64,000 nt of DNA from Diploscapter coronatus. Its lineage: Eukaryota > Nematoda > Chromadorea > Rhabditida > Rhabditidae. The stretch spans positions 6,347,201 to 6,411,200 of the forward strand of contig OZ038422.1 in assembly GCA_964036155.1 (NCBI GenBank), in the 5' to 3' direction. Below are positions 24,237 through 37,900 of the stretch, one piece after another (the stretch's first letter is position 1; every line of letters starts with the position of its first letter). The notes below the pieces were generated by a model, which was given only the letters and a program-made list of their open reading frames with translations, ran no database searches and was not told the DNA's origin. A program made the position numbers and the translations under genes.

Positions 24237-27200
24237 AAATGAATATAGATGATTCGTCTGGAAAATAAAATCCTCATGAAAGAAATTCCCTGAAACAAAC
24301 ACAGAACATCCGCGACTCTATTCTGATGTTCAATAATCTCATTTGCACACTCGGGTTCGTTTAGAGATCTATAGATTTACGAAGAAGAACCAAAGATATT
24401 TTTATCGACTCGATACTCTCAAAAATTACTTCCTTCGTTCGGTTATTTTGCTGATGCATGTTACTTTTAATCAATATTTTGTTATTTCTTTCAATTGCTA
24501 AATGCCAGTCTAGTCATTTGCAGTTCAATTTTCGATTATGAAAATTGGTGCAATATTTTTTAGTCAAAATCTCTTCCTTTGCAGATATTTTCGACAGGTT
24601 ACTGTAATTTCATGTTTAAAAGAAATTTAGACCGCAAATAACGCTTACTGTATGTTCGTGACTTTACGTAAAAATTTCTATGCTTACCAAAGTTTTATTA
24701 AAAATCAAACTTTCGAATAAATCAATTCAACATTTATCTAGAATTATTGAAAGATAAACTTTAACCCATCATCTCTCAGGAGAATCTGTACTTTGGCACT
24801 TTCTTTATTCCTTTCCCTGCTCATCTCAATTTCTCCGTTTACCATTCTTACAGTTCAGTTCACGTTCTGACATCATTACGGTCTCTTGGTCTGTTCGATT
24901 TATGTAAACTTATGCGTCTTCCTCTCGATTCACGTGTAACAGTAATTGGAAAAGTTGTTTATTTGGTTGGAAAAATGATTGAAATAGAAAGGCAAAGTGG
25001 TTTGGAGTTGAAGAGAAACCTAAACAAATTCGAGTTTCGGAATGAGATAGTTACTGTGAGAGAGAACGCGATGATTCGAGCCAGGAAGACGCTCTTCATC
25101 TCGAAGAGAATCGTGACGCAGTTGATCTTCGACAAATCACCACGCTGTCTTCCCGACTGCAAGATTGCGTGAATGAACTGAACTATTTTATGATTGACTG
25201 AAGTCAAGCAACGATGAGGCTAAAATTAGCAATTTGAAATTCATAAATTCAGAGTGAATTCAGGAAATGATAAACTGTTTCACTACTTTACATAGTTTTA
25301 TTGGTTTTAAGATTGTTCAAAATGTGAACTAAAACATCTCTTATCAATTTGAATAATTTAAAATTTATCTTGTTTGGAAGTATCATTATAGCAATAAGCA
25401 TTGTCATATTTTGTAGTATATTGAATCACGATGGGCAATGGATATTCTCGAAACTTATATTCATTTAGTTTATTTCATTTATCTTCAATTTTATATTGAA
25501 TTTGAAATTCTTTTGGAATAATTTTTTGTTGTGATTGAAGTTGAAATATAAATTCTTAATCCATTCAGTGTGTTTATTTATGCAGAAGCATTTATTGTTT
25601 AATCATATTAAAAAACTGACAATTAGAAACTTGAAACTACTCCTTATTTATTTGAATTTTTTTGCCATAAAATTTACGATAAAGTTGGTTGTAATTCGAT
25701 TTGCTTAACTTTGGTCTATGTGTATTGTGATTTGAACAATTGTTGGTTCTCTATTTTTCGAATGATAGCAAATAATAAGTATGTTCGATAAGATTGGAAA
25801 TTTCGAAATGCGTGGAATCATGAAAACTATAATTTCTTATCATCAATAATTTTTCTATTCTATTTCATGTGATTTTCTTATTCTAAAAATTGCTAGAACG
25901 AAAATACTCTAATCGTTTCAAGACATCACTTTCATAAATTCATGTTCAAGGATTTCATGAGATTATCCCAATAACTTTATAATCTCGTGTTTGAGCCATG
26001 CGATCTTCCGCCCGATATAATATGTGCATGCGATGATGATAATCAGTCTGCATTATTACGCCTTCGAAATATCCCCATTGCAAAAAGTGTTAGAATATTC
26101 ACTCAAATGACGAAAATAGCCAATATATTCTTGCAGAAGTTGAGCTAGTCAGAGTTTGTGCTCAGCTGCGTTGCAGAGTAATTTATTGCGCTAAATTGGG
26201 AAATGATGCTTATTATTTTTTCATGGGGAGAAGAACTTGCAGTTACCTTTTGCGATTCTTACGCATCTATGAATTCGCTCAGTTCTTAGACATTCAGGCA
26301 AACAACAGTAGTCTCGTCCCTTAGTGACTCGGTGCAAGTGCAGGTGCAAAATGGTCTGACGTAGAGAGAGGACGTCTGAAAAAGTCGACGCTGAAAACTG
26401 CTGAAAGGCCTTGCGCATCGAACGTTCTCACTGTTTTCTGATTTGCTGATCGTGACGAAAACAGTCGACTGCTGCGTGCAAACTTTGCACTTTTCAGAGA
26501 CCACCATCTGTCTCACCACGTCACTTCGCAAAAGAATATCGTTTTGAAAGAACTTTTCTGGGCAAATTGGCAACGTGGCAAAAGTGCAGTGTCGCAGCAT
26601 CGTGAAAGAACGCAAAAAAAAATTGAAACAAGTTCGCTATCTTCTTCTTGCTCTATAAATTATTTCATAATTTTGTGAAGTTGCGATATTTCTAATTGCT
26701 ACTTTTCTGTGATCCAACTTCCTTCTTTAAGAAATCAAATTTCTTACTTTTATTATGCATAATATTCTCAGAAAAACAGCGCATGGGAAACTAGAATATT
26801 GCCACAAAAGCAGAAGGAAAAGTATTTTCAGTTTTTTTTCATTCAGAAAGTTACTTACATGAAGAAAATGGAAAATATGACCAAATCACATTTTGCCTGT
26901 TTATCGATACAAAAAGCATGTCTATCTAATTTAATTCTTATTATCTTTGTTTTAACTCAAGTTATTTATGTTTTCTTCTGCCATTTTTAGGGTTCGATTT
27001 CGCCCTACAACTCACGGCGCAGGTTTGTCGGTTTTATGGATGTTCGTCTGCAGGATTGCAGTGCGCACGAGGATCGAGAGGGCTGAGTGTCGGTCAACAG
27101 GAAGACGGAGAAAATCGAAGGAGAGCGGAACGGAGAAATGGCGCGAGCGAACCGATAAACAACCGCAAGAGCACGAGAGAGAGGGCGCAGATCTCTCCCA

Positions 27201-30200
27201 CAGGTCTATTCCTCATCGGTCTGTTTCCTCCATTTTCGCTCGATAGATTCCTCACATCATCAAATTCAAATGACTCAGGTCGCATCGAAGAGGAAGTCAA
27301 GAGATATGACCGATCGCTGTGCTCAAACAAATCGAATCACCTTTTCTTTTCTGCTTTTCAGACAAACAATGAAACTAATTTCATTTCTCATCATTGATTT
27401 CACTAATCCTTCCTGACTACAATTCATAATTTCGGATAGCAGAAATTTTATGTTTTGATCTAATATCATGGCTATAAAAGAGAAAAAGGTCTATACGTAA
27501 ACTATTTGAGATTCCAAAAAACGAAAGAAAATTCCCACCTAAACTTTCAGAAATAGAAACGGTCCTAAATTTGTTCGGAAAAATGCGGGAAACTATTTTC
27601 GTACAGTTCTAGCGAGAGAATATTTTGTGATTCGTATTATTTTTCCTTCAAATTAATATGCGCTATGTTTTATATGAAATTTCGACTTTGTTACGATCTT
27701 GCAATATTAATCCCTTTATGATTTGTATTATTGAAAAGCTAGTTTAACAAAGAAAATACTTAAATTTTATCACAGAATATGATAAATATTCTATGATAGT
27801 ATATACATTTCTTTGCTCATTATTTACTATCCTCAAAACCTGGTTTCATGAAGCTAAAATTCGAGATTCTTCTGAGTTAGATTTCAAACTTGTTTGTCTA
27901 GCTTCATAATCTTTTGTTTTTGATCGTAGCTGTTCTCACAAAACCACTCGTGAGTTATTAATATCGGTTACTTGTTTACGTGTCTTTCAACTGAATTATT
28001 CAATTTCCTATTTATTACTTTTCAATGTTTTCATTTATGAAATGTTCGAATATTTTTCTTGTTTCTTTGATTTTTTGAGCTGTTTGCGACTGAAAGAAGT
28101 TATCTGCGTCGTTCTCGAGGTGGTTTTCGGTAAATAAGGCCAGGCAGAGGGAAGACAAGGGAAGTGGATAGGATAGAGAGTCGGAGGCTTCTTCATCGCT
28201 GGAGGTCTGAATTGGACCCTTCGCTCCTATGAACAGCGCAGCTTTGCTCAAGGCATTTCTCCCGATCTCACTTATTCACACGAGTATTTATTCATTATGG
28301 GGAGCCCTTTTCTTTCAAAGGATCTCGTCTCAAGGCACAGAGGACTAGAGTGTTGCGAGTCCAGAGGCTCAACGACCTCTTTGCCCGGCACCGTGCTATG
28401 CACCAATCCTGGATTACTGCTAATTGAGGCGGTTGCATTTTTGGAACAGAATGAAAGGGAAACTGAAAGAAGCCTGAAATTAGTTGAGCTGTTAGATTCC
28501 CACACAGAAACCAGCAGCCGCAAAAATAATTCGTGTATTGAGTCGAAAGGTTGCTCTTTGCTTCGATTTCTTGGACTATTTTGTTGTTACAATTGAGCAA
28601 ACAATAATTCCTATATGTAGGAGTGAGATTCCGTCTAATCCTCAATCTTCTTTCTGATTTCTTGATTTCATATCAGCACTAATCCTCTGCAAAAGATTAT
28701 GCTTGATAAGTAGCCACACAATAGTCTATTTTCGAGTACAAAGCAATGAATACTAATCCTTATCCAGTCAACCCCCTACTTATCCCGTTCTATACTTTTG
28801 ATCTAAAGTTTCAATTCCAACTCCCACAAATTACCATTATACACATTAGAGAACGAGAATGGATTAGCGCAAAAAGTCTGATCTTTTATAAAATGGAATA
28901 CAGGACAAAACACATTCTTCAATGAATATCATAATGTAATCGGATATATTTTCGAATTGAGAAAACTTTCCGAATATAAAATCGGCTCCGTGCAATAATG
29001 AACTTATCTCGCACAGCCGGAGATCAAAACAAATATTAACTGCCTGCATTTTTACAAGCGTTCCTTCTTTTTCCACTTTCCCCTAGCATTTCGAATGGCA
29101 TTCCCAAGGCAGCAGAGAACGGACAATAGTTTTTGCCTCCCGAATTTTGCCTGAAAATGAATCCCCCGTCTCTTTCACAGTGGAGTGCATATTTCACGTG
29201 TATATCATGTTACTCGAATGTTTATGGCGAGCAATAAAAATACCACTAGTCTGTATTATTTTTGCTTGAAATGTCATTCAGGAGCACTGCTTGCGTTCAG
29301 AAGATCATAACAGCATTGCCTGGGAATTTGCTCGAATTTCTGATAAGGTGTGTTCGGTTTAGATTAGTCATCAGAATTAACATGATAAGAGCAATTCTAT
29401 TTAATTTCTGGAAGTTAGATAGGATCCACAATGCAACACAACATGTAGTGATACGAACTTAGCAAGTTATCCTCGATCTCCCCCCACGTCTATAAATAGT
29501 CCCATTCCCCATTTGATCCCATATTCATGTGCTGTTTTGCCATCACTACAAATCGACAGCCATCAAATAAACCCTTCTTCCATTTCCACACGTGATTGAG
29601 CGCGTGTTTCTTGGAGGTAAACATAAAATTCACAAGAATTTATGTTCCAACAGTGATATTGCCTGCAGCATCACAAGAAAAAATTGGACGACCACTCGAC
29701 ATTAGCGAGGATGTCTTTTCGAACCTATTCTGGGGAGAAAGGCAATTCCATAACCAAACTTGGAAACATTCTTTCAGAGTTCCTAATTTTTAGTGGTTTT
29801 ATTGATCACTCATTGATGCGTAAAAACGCATTATGATGCACATTACCGTGTTTTGCTGGAAAATAGAGATGTCTCTCGACTTATTTTAGCAGATCTAAGA
29901 ATAGCACACGAGAGAAGGGAGGAGATACGTGAGACGTGCACTTTCCTCTCTCAATCTTCAGCACGTGCTGCTTTCTGTTACTTGTGGTACTATTTCTTTC
30001 ACTTCACAGGGTTGTCAACTTCTCTCCGCTATACACAAATACACATACACATTTTGCGTCGTCAAATGATTTGTTCCTTCATTACTTTGCGTCTCTCAGA
30101 TTTTGCGTGAATAGATACAATCCCTCTCCATTCATCTGCGAACCTGAGGATCAATAGCCAGTCACACAAAGCGTAGAGAGAAAGGATGCGGATGGGATGG

Positions 30201-33200
30201 ATTGTGTGTCGTTGTATTCGGCACAGCACTCATCCTCTTTGCTATTTCAATCCGCTCAGCCACCATTTGCTGCTGCAGAGGCTGCAAATTCACATGGGTG
30301 CTAATGGTCACGTGGGATTGTTCACTGGTCACAACCAGAACACAGAAACAGAAACAGGAGGACAGAAAGAGGGCGATCCTTCCAATGCCTTGGAAATAAA
30401 CAACTTTTGAAGAAAATAGAGAAGTCCCATGATTTATCATTAGAAGGTTAGAGAAAAATAGCTCTGATTACATTTAGAAGCTTAGAAATCGAACGAGTTT
30501 TAACAAGATAAGAGTTCGTCGACAAGCGAGGAGCTTATCGCAAAATGAAAGCAAAATATTTGTGTAGTGGGTGAAAAAAATCTTTTTAACGTGCTCAATT
30601 GAGTCCGTCTGTTGTATACGGGCAGTTGCCTCAATCTATAAACGAATTTTCTCAATATCTCATTTTTCATGTGATCCCATTCTCATTATTGCCACATCTC
30701 TTGACATGAAACAAACACGCTGTGGAAGTCAACGACATCGCTAGACCACCGACCTACACATTTTCATCTAACTTCAGCAGTTCAGCATCAAAAGCTTGCT
30801 ATTAATTTATTCCGCGAGTCAAAAATCAGACAGTAATCGCAATGGGCGCACAAATAACCAGCTGCTCGGCTGTCTTATCTCGTCGACCAATTCATCGGGG
30901 TTCTGCAAAATAATTGAGCCTCCTGAATCTGCTATAATATTATTGTGTTGTTTCTCTGCAGATTTAGCAGCTGAATTTCATAATCAGCTAACAGCCTAAC
31001 TTCTTCATTCAGTCATTCAGTTCTTTGCAGTTTCTTTAGTGCCTCAATCCTTACTTTCCCTTTTGCTCACTGCGTCTGCAGTATGCACTTGGCAAATTGC
31101 ACTGCATCGCAATGCATCTGCTGCTGCCTCTATCGTGTGTTTATGCGCTTCTCTCTGTGTGTAACGTATTATTAGCACAAAGGCAGAAAGCGAGAGAATC
31201 GGAGGAATTGCGGAAGAGCGCAGGAATACCAATCTGACGAGCAATGCCTGGTGTTTGTGAGTTGCGAGGCTGGGGGAGTAAGGCCCGTGCATGGCACGTA
31301 CTTGCCTCGGTCCGCTCAGCCTGCGATTCATGAGCTGTCTACACTGCATTTACATGCTCTATTCCCTGCTCTCTGCATATTCTGTTTGCCCCTTTCCATC
31401 TTCCTCTCGCTCGGCAGGAAAACGTCGCATATGCTGTAGAAGAGAATATCTTTGAATAGCATAGATGCGAAAAAACAATCCTCCAACTGTTTGTAGTTTG
31501 TTTCCTCCCCTCAAATGCAAAACCAATCCTTTTTCGAAACTCATTAGTTCGTCGTTGGCAATTCTGCATTTCTGCATTAGCATTAAGAACGTGTAACGCA
31601 CCTCCTCCACTTGACCATCTTCAGTTTCATCTGGGACTATAGTTTTTTTTTTGTGTACTTTGTCCTCGTTTTTCATCGACTGAATCATTTGATTTGCCCG
31701 TCTCTTTGTCTTCGGCTGCAGCAGCAAAACAGCCCTTTCACTTTGCAATTCACCAATTCAGCAGCAGCAGCATCCACGTGGGATGGGCGTGCGCTTACAC
31801 TACAGGGACAAGGAGGGAAGCCTGCAGCGCGCACGTTTTGCGGAGAAAGAGAATGAAGAAGTAGTAGGGCTGAGGGTGGAAGAAAGAGGAAAAATTTGAC
31901 AGACAATACGCAATGCGGACAGACAGAGTGGTTGTCGTCCGCGATCGAGGCGCGATGCAAGCGATGGAGACGCCGACGCGTGCGCCCTGCGTCTGACGTG
32001 CACGCTCTCCTTCCTCTTCCCTCTTCCCTCTTTCGTTCACTTCTCCGCCTCTCGCCCCCCACAGTCACTTTTTCTCTCCCCGGTGTATAGTGCTTCAACG
32101 TGAGCGAAAAGCCTCTAAAAGATGCTAAATTTAGCTTCTCAGCTTATTGAGTTGACATTCCCTGATCTAGCCGATATTTTTTTATCCAGATCTCTGAAAA
32201 TGAATCGGCGAAATAACACAGGCGCTACCTGCTACTAACGCTTCCAAAGTGATATGAACACCCGCCGAGCTGCAAGATTTTAGGCTTATCCAGCTTTCCG
32301 AAAATAAGCTGAACGTACTTTGATATTATCACATACCTCAACGAATTTGACGTCTTATCCCTTGTTTGTGTGCTCTTCTAATCTTGCACATAAATAGACT
32401 TTCATGTGCTCTTACAGTATTCCTATGAAAATTTAATTGAAGTCTTTTTTTTTTTTCTAAGTGTAGGGCATTAGTGAACTTTCTCTTTTGGTAGTTCACT
32501 CTCTTTATTTCCAGCTGCATTCGTTTATGTCTGTGAGCGACAAATTTCAATGGAGGAAACGTGTCCAGAAGCCGAATATTTTTCTGCAGTTTTTCATTAA
32601 AATGGGCCACTCGCAGCGATTTTGCGTGATGCTTCGCATTTCGTTGAAAAATCAGGAGAGTCGGGAGAGAGACGAACGATCGAAATGAATTTTCATTCTT
32701 CATTTTCATAAATAATTCGGCTTGTATTTGAGTGAGTTTTGTAGCTTTCTCAATTTGTAGTATGCTATGTGCATTTCGATAATATAATTTTATTTCACTT
32801 CCTGCATACATCTCTGCTGATATCTACTTCTTACTTTCATAGTATAATTTTTATGCAAGTAAGGTGTTTTTCTGGTTCAAAGCGAACACACACACACACA
32901 CACTTGCATTCACGTTTCTTTCTTTCTGTTCTCTGAATACAAACCGTGCGTCTCGTCTGCGTTCATTCCTTTTTTCTGCTTTCTGCTGCTTCCCTATCTC
33001 CCTCTCGATCGAACTATGCCCGGTTTCGTCATCACTTTTCCCTCCGACGCCCCGCTCCTCGCCTTTCTTCTTCTTCCGAACCGCCGCTCCGAACAACACG
33101 AAACTGCAGCGCAGCAGCAGCAGCAGCAGGAAAAACGAGGGAGACGACAATTTCTCCTCGTCGTGCTATCGACAGTCGTTCCCTTTCAATTCCCTCACTC

Positions 33201-34792
33201 TTTCACTTACAGTCGCCTACCGCTCCCTTACCAGTTTCACTTAACCTTTCACTCCACTCCCCTACTCGCTACCCGTTCACTTACAATTCACATTTTGGTG
33301 ATCAGTCAACTTGCGTGCCATTTCGTACCTACTTCTACCGCACGGTGCAATCAAAATGCTACTCATTGAGTGGCGAAGTTGACATGAATCAGCGCTATCA
33401 ACTTATTTCAGCGAGATAAAGCCAGCTAGAATCTCTTGCCCTTCCAACCCGCCTTTATTCAAACAATATCTCCCATTCAATTCACGGATTATCTGGATTA
33501 TTTTCGTAGGTCATCAAATATATGGGCACTTCCTTTTCCATTGACGTCGAAAGCTCAAAACCTTTCTTCCAACCAAATTCTCTCATAAACAATTTTTGAT
33601 CAGATAGCGAATGTTTCTTGGCATTACCAATTCGGATTGTTTGTCCTAAATCCCCCCTTCTGTCTGGCTTTCCCCATTGCTATTTTGGATGCGGGAATCC
33701 TAGATGAAAGCCTCGGAAAACACTCTTCCTCCTTGCCTTTGCCTGGAATGGCTGGTGGCTCTGCCGAAGCAGAAGATCAATGGATAGAAGGAGTGTTCTC
33801 TGGGCTGCTGTTGTCCTGCATCCGTGCGTCTTCATCCTTCAATCTCCCCTGGGCTCATTCCTTTCCTCCCGCCCAATATGTCGGTGGTTCTAGTTCTACT
33901 TCGGCGACTACAGCGCTCTCTCTAGTCCTCTAACTCAATCCTCCCTCCTCCTGCATTCCTGACTTCTCGACCTCTTCCACTTCGGACCTGCTATTTGCTT
34001 CTCTCGTCTCTCATTTGTCTCTTCCCCTCTTCTATCTCCTTCGGGATGGCCCCATCCTCGCGTGCAGTAGTCCAGCCGGGTTTCCTTTCCTCCCGTTCTC
34101 TGTCATTTCTTTCGTTCTCTCGGTCCTCTTCCACGCGGCACTCACGTGGACATCCCTCTTTCTCTCACTCTCTAACTGGGAGTGAAAAGAGATGGGCCGT
34201 CCTTAGTGCCCTCTGTTTGTCTGGCTTTCTTCATTCTTCGTCATATTTCGGCCTCTAAGACAGGGCCATTTCTTTCTCTCCTCCTCTCTTCAATCCGCGC
34301 CTTCTCTCTATGTACCCCCAACAGCCCTAAGGTTCAACGCGTTGCGACAGCGCGTTCTCTGTGCTGGGGGTGAGTCCGTCGAAAGCGAGCAAGGAGGAAG
34401 GGCTGGTGAGAGGCAGAGGCAGCAGAATAGACAAGCGTGCGATTGTTTACTTCTCTTTCATTCGAAATTTCTCTCTATTTCTTCATCTTTTTTTGTCTGT
34501 CTGTCTGTCTTTTTGCGAGAGGACCCCTAGCATACACACTACACTCGCACACTCACACTCACACTCACACACTGACTCTCCACCATTCTCCTTCCCCACT
34601 CGCCCCTCTGCTAGCGACTAGCGACAACCCCGCCCAGGTCTTTCCCATTTCCCATTTCTCTTTTCCTCTTTTCCCTCTCCGCTCTTTCTTTTAGCATCTG
34701 CATCTCGGCTGCGTGCAACGTGCGAGTGCATACGATTCGCTCTGCTTTAGTTACCTCCACTCCATCCTGACCGACAATACCTACGGTCATTC
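24237..34792. other. 10.5-kb noncoding region upstream of the Mad-like gene
   Basis: No exon chain could be built. One exon-like piece near 25045-25200 (plus strand, reading ...ITTLSSRLQDCVNELNYFM then TGA) has no convincing acceptor. From about 29 kb onward the DNA becomes richer in G+C, with CT-rich strings (31980-32080, 32990-33300, 33640-34700). It also contains many CACGTG sites and short microsatellites. This looks like an extended promoter or enhancer domain for the Mad-like gene. The many open frames on both strands are low-complexity Ser/Leu/Arg strings and are rejected as genes. Confidence 0.45.
32886..34573. repeat. Cluster of short microsatellites upstream of the Mad-like gene
   Basis: (CA)n at about 32886-32903, (CAG)n at about 33111-33129, (GTCT)n at about 34495-34510, and an ACACTC-type run at about 34546-34573. 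Each is short (16-28 bp) and separated by CT-rich DNA. Confidence 0.8.
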
Positions 34793-34800
34793 TATATAAA
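34793..34800 (+). promoter_or_regulatory. TATA box of the Mad-like gene
   Basis: TATATAAA lies about 165 bp upstream of the ATG, followed 20-35 bp later by a pyrimidine-rich initiator-like stretch (TTCTTCTCTCTTC). Position and sequence fit a TATA-type promoter, but no transcript data were available. Confidence 0.6.
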
Positions 34801-34881
34801 GCCCCATCAACTGATCATTCTTCTCTCTTCAAGGTTTATCAATCTTACCATACTCTGCCGTGTTTACGATCATGCATTGTT

Positions 34882-34887
34882 CACGTG
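34882..34887. promoter_or_regulatory. Palindromic E-box in the 5' leader
   Basis: CACGTG at the centre of the ten-base perfect palindrome TTCACGTGAA, between the TATA box and the start codon of the Mad-like gene. This position suits autoregulation by the MDL-1/MXL-type dimer. Confidence 0.55.
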
Positions 34888-34920
34888 AATTCAGAGACCG
34901 CTGTTTATGAGGCAAATTTC

Positions 34921-34930
34921 TTCGTTTCAG
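34921..34930 (+). promoter_or_regulatory. Probable trans-splice or 5'-UTR acceptor of the Mad-like gene
   Basis: TTCGTTTCAG ends 34 bp before the start codon. It matches the nematode 3' splice consensus, and there is no obvious donor between the TATA box and this point. An SL1 trans-splice acceptor is therefore the simplest reading. Confidence 0.45.
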
Positions 34931-34964
34931 CATCCCACCTCATTTCTTTCGACCTCAACCCACC

Positions 34965-37900
34965 ATGGACACGCAGCAGCTGAGCATCGACACCTTGCTG
35001 ACAGCAGCCCGACTACTCGAGACCCACCTCGCAGCTGCTCAACACCAGACCGGACAAGCACAGGGACTGTCATTTGCAGCCTCTCAACTGTCCCCTCTTC
35101 CATTACCCAACACCCAGCCGACGGTTCTCTTGCCCGCTGCTGTCCTTGCTGCGTCATCTCTACCTCAGCAGTTACACAATTCCCTCGTTGTTGCTAGTTC
35201 TTCTCCTCTAGAATATTCAATTGGTAGGATCAAATCAAGACGAGTCTAATTTGAACATGTCTTTCTTTGCAGAACAACAGCCCGACTTCCGTGATCTGGT
35301 CGGCAAGATCCGCGTTGTTGGATCGCCGAAGTTCTGCAGTTCGGCTTCAACATCCGCCTATCCCTACAACATTTCTCCATCTCCATCGAGAAAGAGCTCT
35401 GCGTCCAAGAACAGCAGGTTGGCAAATATTCCTTTACTGAATTGCGTAATTTGATACTTTGGTTACTGTTTGTTGTCGTCTTCATTGCTCAGTCTTCAAT
35501 TTTAATGCAATTTCATGCGTCCATTTCGGCTATATTCCTCAAAAATTCTTCAAAGCCTTATGTTCTCTTTGCAATTGGAAAGTGATGACTAAACTCGCTC
35601 AGTCAAACTTGAACCGCGCATTCCATTTAGTCGGAAACTTCATGCCATCATTTCACGTGTCATTTATCATTGGGGTCGATATTGATTATCGATTAGTGAT
35701 AGTTGTGAGCGACAGACGTTATCGAGAGAATCAGCTACTCAGTCATGCATATGCAGCAAACAAACAGTGCTTCTACTTGACTTCATTAGCAGAGCGTCAT
35801 CGCACTTTGTACTCCTTTTCTTTCTATTCGCGTCTTTCTTCTTCTGTATTCACACGTGGCTGCTTTGGCTGCTGCCCTACAGTCTCCCCCGATTGTTTGT
35901 CTTTCAATCTCACACTTTCAATCGAAATTGCGAAACATAAAGAGGGAACACTTGTAGATTCATCAACAACTTTTCATGCGAATACCTAAAAACGCGTCTG
36001 ATTCAAATCGCGCAATGAATTCATGAAGATCAACTATTTAAAGATCTCAATACAAACTCGTGTCGCGACGGCTACAATAGTCTTTTGTTCTGGTCGTTCT
36101 CTGCAGTCCACGAACTCTCATCTTGCATATCAAGATTATTTCTAGAATGATTCAATTAGCCATTTGTTTCTCAAACTAACTCGAATCAAATCAACGTGTT
36201 TATGAAATAAATTCAAGCGTTCTGCATAACAGGGTTTACATTTATTTCCTTTCTGTGTCTATATATTCTGCGATATTTTTAACGGCAATTCTAGTGACAC
36301 GTCGATGCAATTAATAAAATTTTCGCGTTTGTGGAGAGAATGCGCGTGTGGAATGCTGAAAGCGGGAAGCAAAAATAGGAATTCGTTGGAATAACACGAG
36401 CAAATGTGATGCAGAAATTTACAAAGGCATGCACAAAACAAATGCATTCGCTCGATTTACCATTAGAAAATTGCAGATTGCACAAATAACAACAATACCT
36501 CAAATATCAGAAATTTTTGCATTAGAATATTTTTGTGAAATTAGTAAATTGCTTCCGAGATTTTTGATTTCAGAAAGCAGGAAATTGAAATTGCTTCCGA
36601 CTCCATAAAAGAATTGTCGGCGCGGATATTCTTTTGATTTAATATTCAGGCAGCAAAATTTATTGGGTCTCGGATTTCGAAATCAAGAGTTCAAACTAAA
36701 GATTCCACAAAATTTCTTAATTTTTCAATCAACGTTGATTAGTCATGTTTCTAGGTGTGGGGAGAAAAATCAATCTGCTTGGTCTTGCATCACGGTTTGA
36801 TAATTTTGTCTCATCGTGAGTCAGCTCTTTCTAGAATCGCATGTGGGGATGCATTTTCATCAGATTCGCACAGCAATTCATTCTTAAAATCATCGAGCTT
36901 CTTCGGGAAGCAGAAATATGGTTGAATTTTCGTTTCCAATTTGATTTGCATCATTTCGTGCAATCTCCCTCTCGTTCTATCTCGGAATGCACGTTCAATA
37001 TTCCCGATAACGTCTCATTTACAGTCGTATCGAGTGCCCGTGTCTGTCTGTCTGTCTGTCTGATAGTCTATCTGTAAGCGAAGGAATGCCCTGTCTTCTC
37101 TAATTCTGACATGATCACAGTGCGGACTTTGTCCTCTCTCTTTCTCTGTCACATTACAGGGAATTCTCCCTCCCCACCCAGCACGTGTGCGCCATGCCTC
37201 TCTTCTCTTTTTCTCTCCTCATTCTATTTGTATAGTCGATCAGTCTTCCTATCGAACAATTAATAAATTGACGATAACAACGAGCGACTCTAGTGCAGGC
37301 AAAATTTCAAAGATGCAATAAACTGACCAAAAAATCAGCAATGACTACTTTGGGAGTGAAGTGATAGAGAGGCCTCGTTTCCTACTGCTACGTGTTTGCC
37401 TCAGTTTCCCCCAACCCTACAACCCATGTGACCGGTTCCAATCACTGTCATCTCTGACGAAGACAACCATTCACGTGCTTCCCTCTCTCTATCCCTTGCA
37501 TAGCACCGCCCTCTCGTACTTTCCTCTCTTATGGCTGATAGAGAGAAGGAATCCCCAGCCATATGACAATTGTCAGTTGTGTGAGTGAGCGTGCGATACA
37601 TCTTGATTGTAAGAAAGGAAATGAACTTTGCTGTCAAATCGAGAAAGACAGAGTTATGACGACGACAACAACGAGTGCAGAAAATCAAACGTTCCAAATA
37701 CGAAAGCGCGGACAAACCAAATAATTTGAATTATTTCAGGGCGGCTCACAACGAACTGGAGAAGACTCGTCGAGCCAACCTGCGTGGCTACCTCGAGAAG
37801 CTCAAATCTCTCGTGCCCCCGATCGCCGATGCTAGCAGAAACACCACGCTGGCCCTGCTGACGAGAGCTCGAGACCATATCAAGGTATTATTACTTTGTG

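Noticed and set aside
24912..25200. Two overlapping plus-strand frames, one ending RLQDCVNELNYFMID then TGA
   Set aside because: The second frame reads protein-like, but no acceptor with a polypyrimidine tract precedes it and the two frames overlap. Kept only as a remark in the region entry.
26286..26615. 109-codon minus-strand open frame rich in Cys
   Set aside because: No signal peptide, domain or spacing pattern of cysteines that fits a known family, and no splice partners.
32338..32811. 157-codon minus-strand open frame upstream of the Mad-like gene
   Set aside because: No recognisable domain, biased composition, and no splice partners; it sits in the likely regulatory region.
32946..33419. 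157-codon plus-strand open frame with Ser/Arg/Pro-rich product
   Set aside because: Three overlapping frames are open here because the DNA is CT-rich, which is a composition effect rather than coding.
35459..35989. Open frame of 176 codons on the plus strand, the longest in the window
   Set aside because: It lies wholly in the second intron of the Mad-like gene in another frame, begins with a non-ATG codon, and has no domain. One such frame by chance is expected in 64 kb.
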